DNA from: Acidobacteriota bacterium
GTDB lineage: Bacteria; Acidobacteriota; Vicinamibacteria; Vicinamibacterales; CAVVIG01
Direction of reading: 5' to 3'
DNA length: 41,310 bases
NCBI GenBank assembly: GCA_003222535.1
Contig: QHWJ01000184.1
Span: 1-41,310, forward strand
Of the stretch, positions 1 to 11,271 are shown in pieces (position 1 is the first letter of the stretch; each line of letters opens with the position of its first letter). A program made the translations under genes and the position numbers. The notes beneath the pieces were generated by a model. That model was not told where the DNA came from. It saw only the letters and a list, made by a program, of their open reading frames with translations, and ran no database searches.

Positions 1-1854
1 GAAGCCGTCGACGATGACGGGCGGGATCGGCGGTGGCGGCGGCAGACCGCCGTCGCCTCCCGGGCCGGCTGGTCCCTCGGGTCCCTTCGGATCCGAGAAG
101 AACGGCAAACCGAACAGGCGCGTCGCGCCTGTGTCGTCGTAGACGGTGAACATCAGCTTGCCGGTTGGCTCGTCGATGCGCGTCCCACGGCCGATCATCT
201 GGTAGAACGAGATCGGGCTCTTCATGTATCGGAAGAACGCGATGTTCCGCACGCCCGGCACGTCGACTCCTGTGGTCAGCAGTTCCACCGTCGTCGCGAT
301 GAAGTGCGACGAAGCCGAACCGCGGAAGTCGGGGAGCGCGTCGTTGCCGTAACCGGCAGCCGTGCACTTGAACGCGTAGGGATCCTTGCGCGCGACGCCC
401 TTCTGCTTACACCACTGTGCATAGAGATTGTTCATCGCCGCCGACACATCGTCCGCATGCCGGTCGCGGGCGCAGAAGATGATGGTCTTCTGGAGTGGGC
501 CGCGCTCCGGATCGCTGGCGAGGAGCTGGGAGAACAGGTCGTAGCACATCGCGTTGACCCGATCCGGCAGGAGCAGACTAGTCTCGAAGTCGGTCTTCTC
601 GTACACAGCGGCGATTTCTGCGGCGCTGAGCGGCTGGCCGGTGTTCGCGTTTCGAGGATTGCGGGCGACGATGTCCGCAAGCGTCAGTCCCGTCGCGTCG
701 AGGTTCACCTGGGCCATCTGGATCTCGCACGCGGCGAGGTAGCCGTCCTCCATCGCCTGCGCGAGGCCGTACTCGTACACCGGATCGCCAAAATACCTGA
801 GGTTGTCGGAGGTCACCTGGGCGTCCGCCTTGGCTTCCTTCGTGTCCTCATCACACTTGATCTGTCGCGGCGTCGCGGTCAGGCCGATTTGTACGGCATC
901 GGGGTTTCGAGTCAGCACGACGGACCATTTGCCCCACGCGGAACGGTGGCACTCGTCGATGACGATGTGCGAGAAGTAGTTCTCCGGATAATGGCGGAAG
1001 AGGAACGACGGATCGCCGTCCTCGCGATCGATCCCGAGCGTCTGGTAGGTGGCAATGTGCACGCGAGCGTTTTTAGCGTGATTCCGTCCTCCGTCTTCAT
1101 CGTATACCTCAGCGGCGTCGGCACCGAAGACGCCCTGCATCGCTTTCAGCCCCTGCGTCCGCAGCTCGTCGCGGTCGCAGAGGAAGAGCGCGCGTTTGAG
1201 CTGGCCCGCGTCGGCGATCCGCTTGAGCAGGTGGACCGCAATGAAGGTCTTGCCCGTGCCGGTCGCAAGCGACAGCAGCGCACGTGGTGGTCGACCTTCC
1301 GCGGCACTGCGGGCAGTCTTTTCGAAGACCGCTCGAATCGCCGCGTCCTGGAAATAGCGTCGTTGACCCTCGCCGCCGGCATATCGCGTGAGCAGCGGCT
1401 TGGCGACCGCCGCCTCCAGTGAGAAGCCCATGATCTTCTCGTAACGCACTCGAAGATCGGCGGGCGACGGAAACTCGGCAAGTGCCCGCGGCGCGCTCGT
1501 CATGCCGGTCGAACGGTCGAACTCCACGAACATGTGGCCGTTGGAGGAGAAGACGAACTGCACGTTGTGCTGCGACGCGCGAAGGTAGCCCTTCACCTGG
1601 TCCAGGCCGTGGCCGGGCGGCAGCGTGTCTTTCTTGGCTTCCAGCAATGCCACTGCAACCGGTTGCGCCCCGGAGCTGACGCGAACGCGGAGTGTGTAAT
1701 CGGTGCGGCCGCCCGTCCGTCGGCGTGCTTTACCGGCGATGATCTCGACCGCGCCGAGCGTGGTCTCGCGGCGAATCAGATCCTCCGACCACCCACAGGC
1801 GTGGATCACCGGGTCGATCAGCTTCGCGCGGGTGTCGGCTTCAGAGAGAGCCAA
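1..1854 (-). CDS. hsdR: Type I restriction enzyme R subunit (HsdR, EcoEI-like), 3' end beyond window
   Basis: ATP-dependent DNA translocase/restriction subunit of a type I restriction-modification enzyme. The 618 visible codons begin SEADTRAKLIDPVIHACGW, typical of the EcoEI-type N-terminus, followed by a nuclease-like region (LLEAKKD near residues 85-95). The SF2 helicase core has Walker A ATGTGKT (197-203), a DECH box (300-303), LTATP and motif VI GRGTR (555-559). Translation probably starts at TTG 1854; no ATG lies in frame nearby, GGGAG sits just upstream, and the conserved N-terminus begins here. The C-terminal domain and any hsdM/hsdS lie left of the window. It follows ahcY on the same strand but is separated by a terminator, so it is probably transcribed separately. 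A type III or stand-alone helicase-nuclease is less likely. Confidence 0.87.
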   Translation of the reverse strand, partial: MALSEADTRAKLIDPVIHACGWSEDLIRRETTLGAVEIIAGKARRRTGGRTDYTLRVRVSSGAQPVAVALLEAKKDTLPPGHGLDQVKGYLRASQHNVQFVFSSNGHMFVEFDRSTGMTSAPRALAEFPSPADLRVRYEKIMGFSLEAAVAKPLLTRYAGGEGQRRYFQDAAIRAVFEKTARSAAEGRPPRALLSLATGTGKTFIAVHLLKRIADAGQLKRALFLCDRDELRTQGLKAMQGVFGADAAEVYDEDGGRNHAKNARVHIATYQTLGIDREDGDPSFLFRHYPENYFSHIVIDECHRSAWGKWSVVLTRNPDAVQIGLTATPRQIKCDEDTKEAKADAQVTSDNLRYFGDPVYEYGLAQAMEDGYLAACEIQMAQVNLDATGLTLADIVARNPRNANTGQPLSAAEIAAVYEKTDFETSLLLPDRVNAMCYDLFSQLLASDPERGPLQKTIIFCARDRHADDVSAAMNNLYAQWCKQKGVARKDPYAFKCTAAGYGNDALPDFRGSASSHFIATTVELLTTGVDVPGVRNIAFFRYMKSPISFYQMIGRGTRIDEPTGKLMFTVYDDTGATRLFGLPFFSDPKGPEGPAGPGGDGGLPPPPPIPPVIVDGF

Positions 1855-1873
1855 GGCTCCCGATAATAGCGTG

Positions 1874-1913
1874 CCAAAAGAAACCCGCGGGCGCCTTTCA
1901 GCACCCGCGGGTT
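1874..1913 (-). terminator. Rho-independent terminator of ahcY
   Basis: Perfect 10-bp inverted repeat (1882-1891 with 1904-1913, arms AACCCGCGGG/CCCGCGGGTT, 12-nt loop). On the minus strand it is followed by the T-rich tract TTTCTTTT. It lies downstream of the ahcY stop and just before the hsdR start. Confidence 0.75.
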
Positions 1914-1915
1914 CG

Positions 1916-1941
1916 TCGCTCGGCTGAAGCCTTCGCGCTCC
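1916..1941. repeat. Dispersed 26-nt element, intergenic copy
   Basis: The reverse complement of 1916-1941 is identical over 26 nt to 25775-25800 and 25808-25833, which lie inside the E1 dehydrogenase gene. Its core is the small palindrome GGCTTCAGCC. A diverged relative is at 39129-39145. Confidence 0.75.
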
Positions 1942-1945
1942 ACAT

Positions 1946-2032
1946 AGGTCTGGTGGGTCGCGTGGGTCGGGGTCGCGTGGGTCAGGCAGGAACCTTCCCC
2001 ACCCAACCCACCCGACCCAACACACCTACCTG
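1946..2032. repeat. Inverted cluster of GTGGGTC-like short units
   Basis: Several GTGGGTC-type units (1951-1985) face ACCCAAC/ACCCGAC units (1999-2022) in opposite orientation, forming an imperfect large hairpin between ahcY and its terminator. It resembles the other short-unit intergenic repeats in this window. No coding is seen here. Confidence 0.6.
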
Positions 2033-2034
2033 GC

Positions 2035-3534
2035 CTAGTACCGGTAGTGATCCGGCTTATACGGCCCGTCCACCGGCACACCGATGTAGTCCGCCTGATC
2101 CTTCGTCAGCTTCGTCAGCTTCACACCGAGATGATCCAGGTGCAACCGCGCCACCTGCTCGTCCAGGTGCTTCGGCAGCATGTAGACCTTCTTCTCGTAC
2201 TTGCCGGTGTTGGCGTGCAGCTCGAGCTGTGCGATCACCTGGTTGGTGAACGACGCGGACATCACGAAGCTCGGGTGGCCGGTGGCGCATCCGAGGTTCA
2301 GCAGGCGCCCTTCCGCCAGGACCATCACGCTGTGGCCGTCGGGGAACTTGAACTCGTCGTACTGCGGCTTGATGTTGATCCGCTCCACGCCGGGGAACTT
2401 CTTCAGGCCGGCCATGTCGATCTCGTTGTCGAAATGGCCGATGTTGCCGACGATGGCTTTGTCCTTCATCTTCGCCATGTGCTCGACGGTGATGATGTTG
2501 TGGTTGCCCGTCGCCGTGATGAAGACGTCCGCGCTCCGGACGACGTCGTCGATGGTCGCGACCTGATAGCCTTCCATCGCCGCCTGCAGCGCGCAGATCG
2601 GATCGATTTCGGTGACGATGACGCGGCAGCCCTGGCCGCGCAGTGCCTGCGCGCAGCCCTTGCCGACCTCGCCGTACCCGAACACGACCGCGACCTTGCC
2701 GCCCAGCATGACGTCGGTCGCGCGCGCGATGCCGTCCGGCAGCGAGTGGCGGCAGCCGTAGATGTTGTCGAACTTGCTCTTCGTCACCGAGTCGTTGACG
2801 TTGATGGCGGGGAAAAGCAGCGTGCCCGCTTCCATCATCTGATACAGACGGTGGACACCGGTCGTCGTTTCCTCGCTCACGCCACGGATAGACGAGGCGA
2901 GGCGCGTCCAGCGCGATTTGTCCTTCGCGATCGACGTGTTGATGCAGTCGAGGATGACGCCCCATTCCTCGGGATCGCTGCCGGCCTTGAACGCCGGCAC
3001 CTTGCCGGCCTTCTCGAACTCGGCGCCCTTGTGCACCACCAGCGTCGCGTCCCCGCCATCGTCGACGATCAGCGTGGGGCCGGTCCCGTCCGGCCACTCC
3101 AGTGCTTCGTTCGTGCACCACCAGTACTCTTCGAGCGTCTCACCCTTCCACGCGAAGACGGGCGTGCCCTTCGGGTCCTTCGCGGTGCCGCCGGTTTCCG
3201 GGCGCCCGACGACGACCGCCGCGGCGGCGTGGTCCTGCGTCGAAAAGATGTTGCACGAGACCCAGCGTACGTCGGCGCCGAGATCCCTCAGCGTCTCGAT
3301 GAGCACCGCCGTCTGAATCGTCATGTGCAGACTGCCCATGACGCGGGCGCCCGCGAGCGGTTTCCTGCCGCCGTGCTGCGCGCGCAGCGCCATCAGGCCG
3401 GGCATCTCCTGCTCGGCGAGCCGGATTTCCTTGCGGCCGAATTCGGCCTGCGAGAGATCCTTCACTTTGAAAGGTTCGCGTCCGGCGGTTTTCGCCGCGA
3501 CGAACGGATGCATCTTCTCGGTCGCTGTTGCCAT
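2035..3534 (-). CDS. ahcY: Adenosylhomocysteinase
   Basis: NAD-dependent cytosolic enzyme that hydrolyses S-adenosylhomocysteine to adenosine and homocysteine, relieving product inhibition of methyltransferases and feeding homocysteine to MetH, which is encoded nearby. The 499-residue product is full length. Visible features are the substrate region [13 protein letters not shown] (70-82), [11 protein letters not shown] (247-257) with catalytic Lys/Asp, the Rossmann motif [10 protein letters not shown] (284-293), and the family C-terminus ending KPDHYRY. ATG 3534 is chosen because AGGAGAGG precedes it; a longer frame to 3558 adds eight residues with no ribosome site. A large inverted short-unit repeat lies upstream and a terminator downstream, so the gene appears monocistronic. 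No SAH riboswitch was recognised by eye. Confidence 0.96.
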   Translation of the reverse strand: MATATEKMHPFVAAKTAGREPFKVKDLSQAEFGRKEIRLAEQEMPGLMALRAQHGGRKPLAGARVMGSLHMTIQTAVLIETLRDLGADVRWVSCNIFSTQDHAAAAVVVGRPETGGTAKDPKGTPVFAWKGETLEEYWWCTNEALEWPDGTGPTLIVDDGGDATLVVHKGAEFEKAGKVPAFKAGSDPEEWGVILDCINTSIAKDKSRWTRLASSIRGVSEETTTGVHRLYQMMEAGTLLFPAINVNDSVTKSKFDNIYGCRHSLPDGIARATDVMLGGKVAVVFGYGEVGKGCAQALRGQGCRVIVTEIDPICALQAAMEGYQVATIDDVVRSADVFITATGNHNIITVEHMAKMKDKAIVGNIGHFDNEIDMAGLKKFPGVERINIKPQYDEFKFPDGHSVMVLAEGRLLNLGCATGHPSFVMSASFTNQVIAQLELHANTGKYEKKVYMLPKHLDEQVARLHLDHLGVKLTKLTKDQADYIGVPVDGPYKPDHYRY

Positions 3535-3550
3535 TTGCCTCTCCTGTACC

Positions 3551-3625
3551 GTAACCACGATGACACGAAAGCACGAAGAATAGAAATCTAGCTCTTTTTC
3601 GAGTCTTCGTGTGTTCGTGGTTTCC
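3551..3625. repeat. Inverted 7-nt-unit repeat (CACGAAR type) upstream of ahcY
   Basis: Units such as ACCACGA, CACGAAA and CACGAAG (3553-3580) are mirrored by CTTCGTG/TTCGTGG units (3602-3622), giving a long imperfect hairpin in the presumed ahcY leader. The remaining bases to 3756 contain no supported gene. Confidence 0.7.
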
Positions 3626-3756
3626 CTGTGTTCTTGCGCGATTGGGACGAACGGTCCGGTCGGCGACGCTTCTTGCGGGGACTGGTGCCGCGAGAGTTCA
3701 CGCCGGCCCTGAAGAGCTGGATGGATCAGATTCAGCGGATGGCGGGCGATGGAGCG

Positions 3757-4182
3757 CTAACGCGGCGCGATCGCACAGATCTGCAGATCCGTGCCAGCGT
3801 CTGGTTGCGCCGCACAGTAGTCCACGATCGCGCGTTGTACTTCATCGCGCGCGAGATGTTCGTCGTGACCGCGCTTGGCGTCGGCGACGCTCTTCGCCAC
3901 ATACCGAACGATGCTCAGCAGGTCGAATCCGACGGCCGGCGGCGTCCATCCCAGGTGGGGCAACGCCCATGGAGGCGACTCGAACACCTCGTGCAGCGGA
4001 TGCCGCGCCTCAATGTGCAGCGTGAAGTCCGGCTTGCGGTCCGTCAGGATCAGACGCGGCGCGGGCTTCTCCAGCGCAGCCCGCACGCGCTCGACGGATC
4101 CGGTCGCGGGTTGTTGTGCAGAAGGCGAGGCCACTAGGCCGGCAACGAGCAGGCACATGAGTCGCGGGGCTTGCGTGCTCAC
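3757..4182 (-). CDS. Small putative secreted protein, paralogue of upstream gene
   Basis: Family not recognised. The 141-residue product begins with a signal-peptide-like stretch (MCLLVAGLVASPSAQQ, roughly residues 9-24). It shares architecture with the gene directly upstream: an ERVRAALEKP.. segment, a TDRKPDFTLHIE stretch, and a C-terminal signature VDYCAAQPDAGTDLQICA matching VDQYCNAQPNAGAGIQICS in the paralogue. Its ATG overlaps the upstream stop by 4 nt (4179-4182), so the two are translationally coupled and probably descend from a tandem duplication. The two conserved Cys near the C-terminus could form a disulfide in the periplasm; this is inference. No enzyme motif is visible. Confidence 0.7.
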   Translation of the reverse strand: MSTQAPRLMCLLVAGLVASPSAQQPATGSVERVRAALEKPAPRLILTDRKPDFTLHIEARHPLHEVFESPPWALPHLGWTPPAVGFDLLSIVRYVAKSVADAKRGHDEHLARDEVQRAIVDYCAAQPDAGTDLQICAIAPR

Positions 4183-4778
4183 CGGCCGACGCTCGAACAG
4201 ATCTGAATGCCCGCCCCGGCGTTCGGCTGCGCGTTGCAGTACTGGTCGACCGCCACGCGGACTTCCTCGCGTGCGGCGGCTTCGGCGCGCGCGCGCTCGC
4301 TTTTCGAGATCGCGTCCATCGCCTTGCCGCCCAGATACTTCCCCACGAGGTTCTCGATCAGGATCGTCAACAGTTCGCCCTGGCTGAACGCCGCGAACGG
4401 CTGCATCAGCGGGTGATCGACCGGGTTGAACATCTGCCGCTGCTGCTCGTACATGTAGACGCCACCCGCCGGCACCGGCCCGGCCTTGAAGTTCAGCGAC
4501 GACAGCAGCTCCTCGATTTTCTGACGCTCCAGAATCTGGATGCGGAAGGTCGGACGCTCGTCGAGCGCGCGGAGCGAGATCGCCGGGGTCTGCTCGAGCG
4601 CCTCCCGAATCTTCGCGACCGAGACCGGCAGGCCCGGTCCCTGGGTTTTGGATTCCTGGCTCCTGGTCTTGTCCTGTTCACCGGACGGGGATTCCGGAGC
4701 TGCGGACGGCTGTGGCTGCTGCGCCGGGGCCGGCGAGGCCGTGAGAATCGCCGTAAACAGCAGAGCCATCAGGCGCAT
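4179..4778 (-). CDS. Putative secreted protein, first gene of a paralogous pair
   Basis: Unrecognised 199-residue product with a clear signal peptide (MRLMALLFTAILTASPAPAQ), a Pro/Ser/Gln-rich spacer, then a domain with SVAKIREALEQTP and RPTFRIQILERQKIEELLSS. It ends in the VDQYCNAQPNAGAGIQICS signature shared with the coupled downstream paralogue. The middle MYEQQRQMFNPVDHPLMQP part corresponds to a shorter stretch in the paralogue (EARHPLHEVFE...). Start 4778 is chosen at the signal peptide; an upstream ATG at 4841 would add a poorly fitting N-terminus. No strong Shine-Dalgarno is visible. The exported location is inferred from the signal peptide only. Confidence 0.72.
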   Translation of the reverse strand: MRLMALLFTAILTASPAPAQQPQPSAAPESPSGEQDKTRSQESKTQGPGLPVSVAKIREALEQTPAISLRALDERPTFRIQILERQKIEELLSSLNFKAGPVPAGGVYMYEQQRQMFNPVDHPLMQPFAAFSQGELLTILIENLVGKYLGGKAMDAISKSERARAEAAAREEVRVAVDQYCNAQPNAGAGIQICSSVGR

Positions 4779-4864
4779 AGGAGTTAGGACGCTACAGGCA
4801 AGCCGGCAGCCGGTCCTGTGGCAGCGTACACCGGGGTGCACGACTTACGCCAGTCGCACGTCCG

Positions 4865-4888
4865 CAGGCTGCGGAAGAACGCAGCCTG
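4865..4888. repeat. Small perfect hairpin in divergent intergenic region
   Basis: 9-bp arms CAGGCTGCG/CGCAGCCTG with loop GAAGAA, between the divergent starts at 4778 (-) and 4997 (+). There is no T-tract, so a terminator is unlikely; it may be another member of the palindromic repeats found here. Confidence 0.5.
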
Positions 4889-4996
4889 AAGTGAGACCTG
4901 GAAAGTCAGACCTGCAGCCGTGGACAACGTTCGTTCTTGAACAGATGCGCGATGGGGAGCGGGGGCGTAGAATGCCAACGGAACGTGGAGGCGAGG

Positions 4997-5332
4997 ATGC
5001 ATCAAGTCCCGCGCGCAGATCAGATCGAGCTTGCCGACGCGATTGCCGAGGGCGCAAGGCGGCGCCCGGTGCAGGCGTTCGGCGAGTACTTCTCGCACCA
5101 GGGCGGCTCGTGCGCGCTCGGCGCGGCGTACGAAGGCGCCTACACCCTGCCGCACGAAGCCGAGTCGATTCGCCCGCGGCTTGATCGCCTGTTCGATTGC
5201 CTCGAGAACGTCCGCCGGCGCTGTCCCGAGGGCTGCCACAAGCGGCTGCCGCTCAACTCGATCATCCTGCACCTGAACGACGATCATCACTGGACGCGCG
5301 AGCAGATCGTCGAGTGGCTCAAAAAAGATTGA
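4997..5332 (+). CDS. Small conserved-looking cytosolic protein of unknown function
   Basis: 111 residues from ATG 4997, preceded by GGAGGCGAGG. No signal peptide or membrane segment. Distinctive blocks are VQAFGEYFSHQGGSCALGAAYEGAY, followed by CLENVRRRCPEGC and the C-terminal LNDDHHWTREQIVEWLKK, which has the look of a conserved family. I recognise it only as a hypothetical type, not by function. Five Cys and the paired His do not match a zinc motif that I know. Its TGA is followed immediately by the TTG start of the DNA glycosylase, so the two are probably co-translated. Confidence 0.72.
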   Translation: MHQVPRADQIELADAIAEGARRRPVQAFGEYFSHQGGSCALGAAYEGAYTLPHEAESIRPRLDRLFDCLENVRRRCPEGCHKRLPLNSIILHLNDDHHWTREQIVEWLKKD

Positions 5333-6220
5333 TTGCCCGAGCTTCCTGACGTCGTTGTCTACATCGAGGCGCTGACGCGCCACGTCGTCGGACGGCGCCT
5401 CGCCCGGGTCGAGCTGTTCAGCCCGTTCGTCCTTCGTTCCGTCGACCCGCCGATCACGGCGATCACCGATCAAACCGTCAGCGGCGTGCGCCGGGTCGGC
5501 AAGCGGATCGTGCTGGTCTTCGACCCCGATCTGTTTCTCGTCCTCCATCTGATGATCGCGGGCCGTTTGCGGTGGCGGGAGCCGGGGAAGAAGCCGGGCA
5601 TGGGGCCGAAGATGATCCTCGCGTCGTTCGAGTTCGCCGAGGGCTCGCTGTTCTTCACGGAGGCGAGCTCGAAGAAGCGGGCTTCCATGCAGCTCGTCCG
5701 CGGCGAGGCTGCGCTCGGCGCGCTCGATCCCGGCGGCCTCGAGCCACTCGGCGCGACGCTCGACGAGTTCCACGGCGCGCTCACGCGCGAGAGCCACACG
5801 CTCAAGCGCGCGCTCACCGACCCGCATCTGTTCAGCGGGATCGGCAACGCGTACTCGGACGAGATCCTTCACGCCGCGCGTTTGTCGCCTCTCAAGTTGG
5901 CGCGGTCGTTGCACGGCGAGGAATGCCTCCGGCTGTACGACGCGACGCGCGCCACGCTGCTCGCGTGGATCGATCGCCTGCGGAAGGACGTCCGGGGCGG
6001 CTTCCCTGAAAAGGTCACCGCGTTTCACGACGAGATGGCGGTGCACGGCCGCTTCAAGAAGCCGTGCCCGGTTTGCGGGTCGCCCGTGCAGCGCATTGTC
6101 TATGCCGCGAACGAGTGCAATTACTGCGCACGATGCCAGACCGGAGGGCGGCTTCTCGCGGATCGCTCGCTGTCGAGGCTCTTGAAGAACGACTGGCCCA
6201 AATCGATTGATGAAATCTAG
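5333..6220 (+). CDS. Fpg/Nei family DNA glycosylase-AP lyase
   Basis: Base-excision repair enzyme that removes oxidised bases and nicks the AP site. The 295-residue product starts PELPDV after the initiator, giving the N-terminal Pro nucleophile and the Glu of the family. Lys57 in VGKRIVLVF is the conserved beta-hairpin lysine. The helix-two-turn-helix region has LFSGIGNAYSDEILH (166-180). A C-terminal zinc finger uses C245, C248, C265 and C268 and ends CQTGGR. The start is TTG at 5333, directly after the upstream TGA; this is the only start that exposes Pro at position 2. Fpg versus Nei specificity cannot be settled by eye. Confidence 0.92.
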   Translation: MPELPDVVVYIEALTRHVVGRRLARVELFSPFVLRSVDPPITAITDQTVSGVRRVGKRIVLVFDPDLFLVLHLMIAGRLRWREPGKKPGMGPKMILASFEFAEGSLFFTEASSKKRASMQLVRGEAALGALDPGGLEPLGATLDEFHGALTRESHTLKRALTDPHLFSGIGNAYSDEILHAARLSPLKLARSLHGEECLRLYDATRATLLAWIDRLRKDVRGGFPEKVTAFHDEMAVHGRFKKPCPVCGSPVQRIVYAANECNYCARCQTGGRLLADRSLSRLLKNDWPKSIDEI

Positions 6221-6235
6221 CTGCTGGACAATACT

Positions 6236-6260
6236 AATCAATACATGTAGATTTATAGAT
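6236..6260 (+). promoter_or_regulatory. Putative leaderless promoter with overlapping operator-like palindromes
   Basis: TAGATT (6248-6253) lies 7 nt before the GTG at 6261, the spacing of a leaderless -10 box. It overlaps an 8-bp palindrome TACATGTA (6242-6249) and an AATC-N10-GATT dyad (6236-6253). The position suggests autoregulation by the ArsR-type protein encoded next. This is inference from sequence only. Confidence 0.4.
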
Positions 6261-7238
6261 GTGAAACAGATCTCCGCGCTCTACCGGCTGCTCGGCGACG
6301 AGGCCCGGCTGCGGCTCCTGCGCGTCCTGGCGAAAGAACGCCTGAACGTCACCGAGCTGACCGGCGTCCTCGGCCTCGCGCAGTCGGGCGTCTCGCGCCA
6401 CCTCGGGCTCCTCAAGGAGGCCGGGCTCGTGGCCGAAGAGCGCGACGGCGGTTTCAGCTATTACCGGCTCGCGCCACGCTTCCTCGACCAGCCAGGCGTG
6501 CCGCTGGCCGCCGCGCTCCGCGCGCAGTTCGACGAGTCCGCCGGCGATGCGGCCGTCCGCGCCGACGAGGCGCGGCTGCAGGAAGTGCTGCGGCTGCGCA
6601 AGGAGAACTTCGACTCGCAGGCCGGCCCCGACACGCGCGATGCGCGGCAGCTGGTGCCGGGCCGCAGTTGGGCGGCCTGGTCTCGCGCGCTCGGTTTGTT
6701 GATGTCGCCGCTGAAAGTCGCCGATCTGGGCTGCGGTGAAGGCTACCTGACAATGGAAGCCGCGCGCTGGGCGGCGCGCGTGATCGCCGTCGATCGATCG
6801 GCGGTCGTCCTCAAGCGGGCGCAGGCGCTCGCGCGGCGCCGCCACGTGTCGAACGTGATCTGGAAGAAGGGCGAGCTCGAGAAGCTGCCCATCAAGGACG
6901 CCTCGGTCGACGTCGCCATGCTCTCGCAGGCGCTGCATCATGCCCGCAATCCGGCGCGGGCGGTCGCCGAAGCGGAGCGCGTCACGGTGCCGGGCGGCCG
7001 CGTCCTGCTGCTCGACCTGCGCGCGCATCAGGAAGACTGGGTCCGGGTGAAGCTCGGCGACCGCCGCCTCGGGTTCGACGACGCCGAGCTCAAGCGGATG
7101 CTGACGGCCGCGGGCCTGGCCGACGTCAGCGTCGGCGTCGGCGCGCGAAAGGCCGGCGATCCGTTCACGGTACTCATCGCGACAGGGACGAAAAACGCCA
7201 CGAAAAACACGAAAACACGAAAACACGAAAACCAGTAG
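6261..7238 (+). CDS. ArsR-family HTH fused to SAM-dependent methyltransferase
   Basis: Two-domain 325-residue regulator-like protein. N-terminal winged HTH (about 1-75) has LYRLLGDEARLRLLRVL, VLGLAQSGVSRHLGLLKEAGLV as recognition helices, and the wing RDGGFSYYRL. C-terminal class I methyltransferase has motif I VADLGCGEGYL (153-163) and DVAMLSQALHHARNP. ArsR-methyltransferase proteins of this kind commonly accompany metH/metF/ahcY, and the SahR regulator responds to SAH. Placement directly before metH and near ahcY suggests a similar role (inference). GTG 6261 is preferred over ATG 6207, which lies inside the glycosylase gene. The last residues, TKNATKNTKTRKHENQ, are encoded by an intergenic-type repeat and are probably not functional. 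Confidence 0.85.
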   Translation: MKQISALYRLLGDEARLRLLRVLAKERLNVTELTGVLGLAQSGVSRHLGLLKEAGLVAEERDGGFSYYRLAPRFLDQPGVPLAAALRAQFDESAGDAAVRADEARLQEVLRLRKENFDSQAGPDTRDARQLVPGRSWAAWSRALGLLMSPLKVADLGCGEGYLTMEAARWAARVIAVDRSAVVLKRAQALARRRHVSNVIWKKGELEKLPIKDASVDVAMLSQALHHARNPARAVAEAERVTVPGGRVLLLDLRAHQEDWVRVKLGDRRLGFDDAELKRMLTAAGLADVSVGVGARKAGDPFTVLIATGTKNATKNTKTRKHENQ

Positions 7239-7271
7239 GTTCTTTTGTTGTCGTGCGTTCGTGGGTTTTCC
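7188..7271. repeat. Inverted ACGAAAA short-unit repeat, partly coding
   Basis: Tandem CACGAAAA-type units (7189-7231) followed by the inverse units TTGTTGTCGTGCGTTCGTGG (7246-7265). The first arm encodes the Lys/Thr/Asn-rich C-terminal tail of the ArsR-methyltransferase; the second arm sits just before metH. Confidence 0.7.
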
Positions 7272-7288
7272 TGGCCAGGGCGTGACCG

Positions 7289-11080
<3,792 letters not shown>

Positions 11081-11271
11081 CGAGTTTCGTGGTCGGCCGA
11101 CCAGGTTTGTCACCCGTCCGGGCAGAGCTCTTGCCCCGTTGCTCACTCCACATGCCCACTTCCGTGGTCTGGAGGGTGTCCGCGGCTCTTGCGGCCTTTC
11201 GATTTCGTTTAACCGGCCAGTCCGTCATTGCGATTGTGAGACATCCCGCCCGGCTCTCTCATGCCGTCGGA

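Noticed and set aside
2047-3591. 514-codon plus-strand frame opposite ahcY
   Set aside because: Shadow frame; ahcY is certain on the other strand.
3582-6222. Shared GAAATCTAGCT upstream of ahcY (3583-3593) and before the regulator (6212-6222) as a common operator
   Set aside because: The second copy is the end of the glycosylase coding sequence and is not a dyad; likely coincidence.
4784-6241. 485-codon minus-strand frame across the glycosylase and small protein
   Set aside because: Shadow frame with biased composition; both plus-strand genes have clear conserved features.
11090-11103. 14-bp perfect palindrome TGGTCGGCCGACCA after metH
   Set aside because: Too GC-rich and isolated to call an operator, and no T-tract for a terminator.
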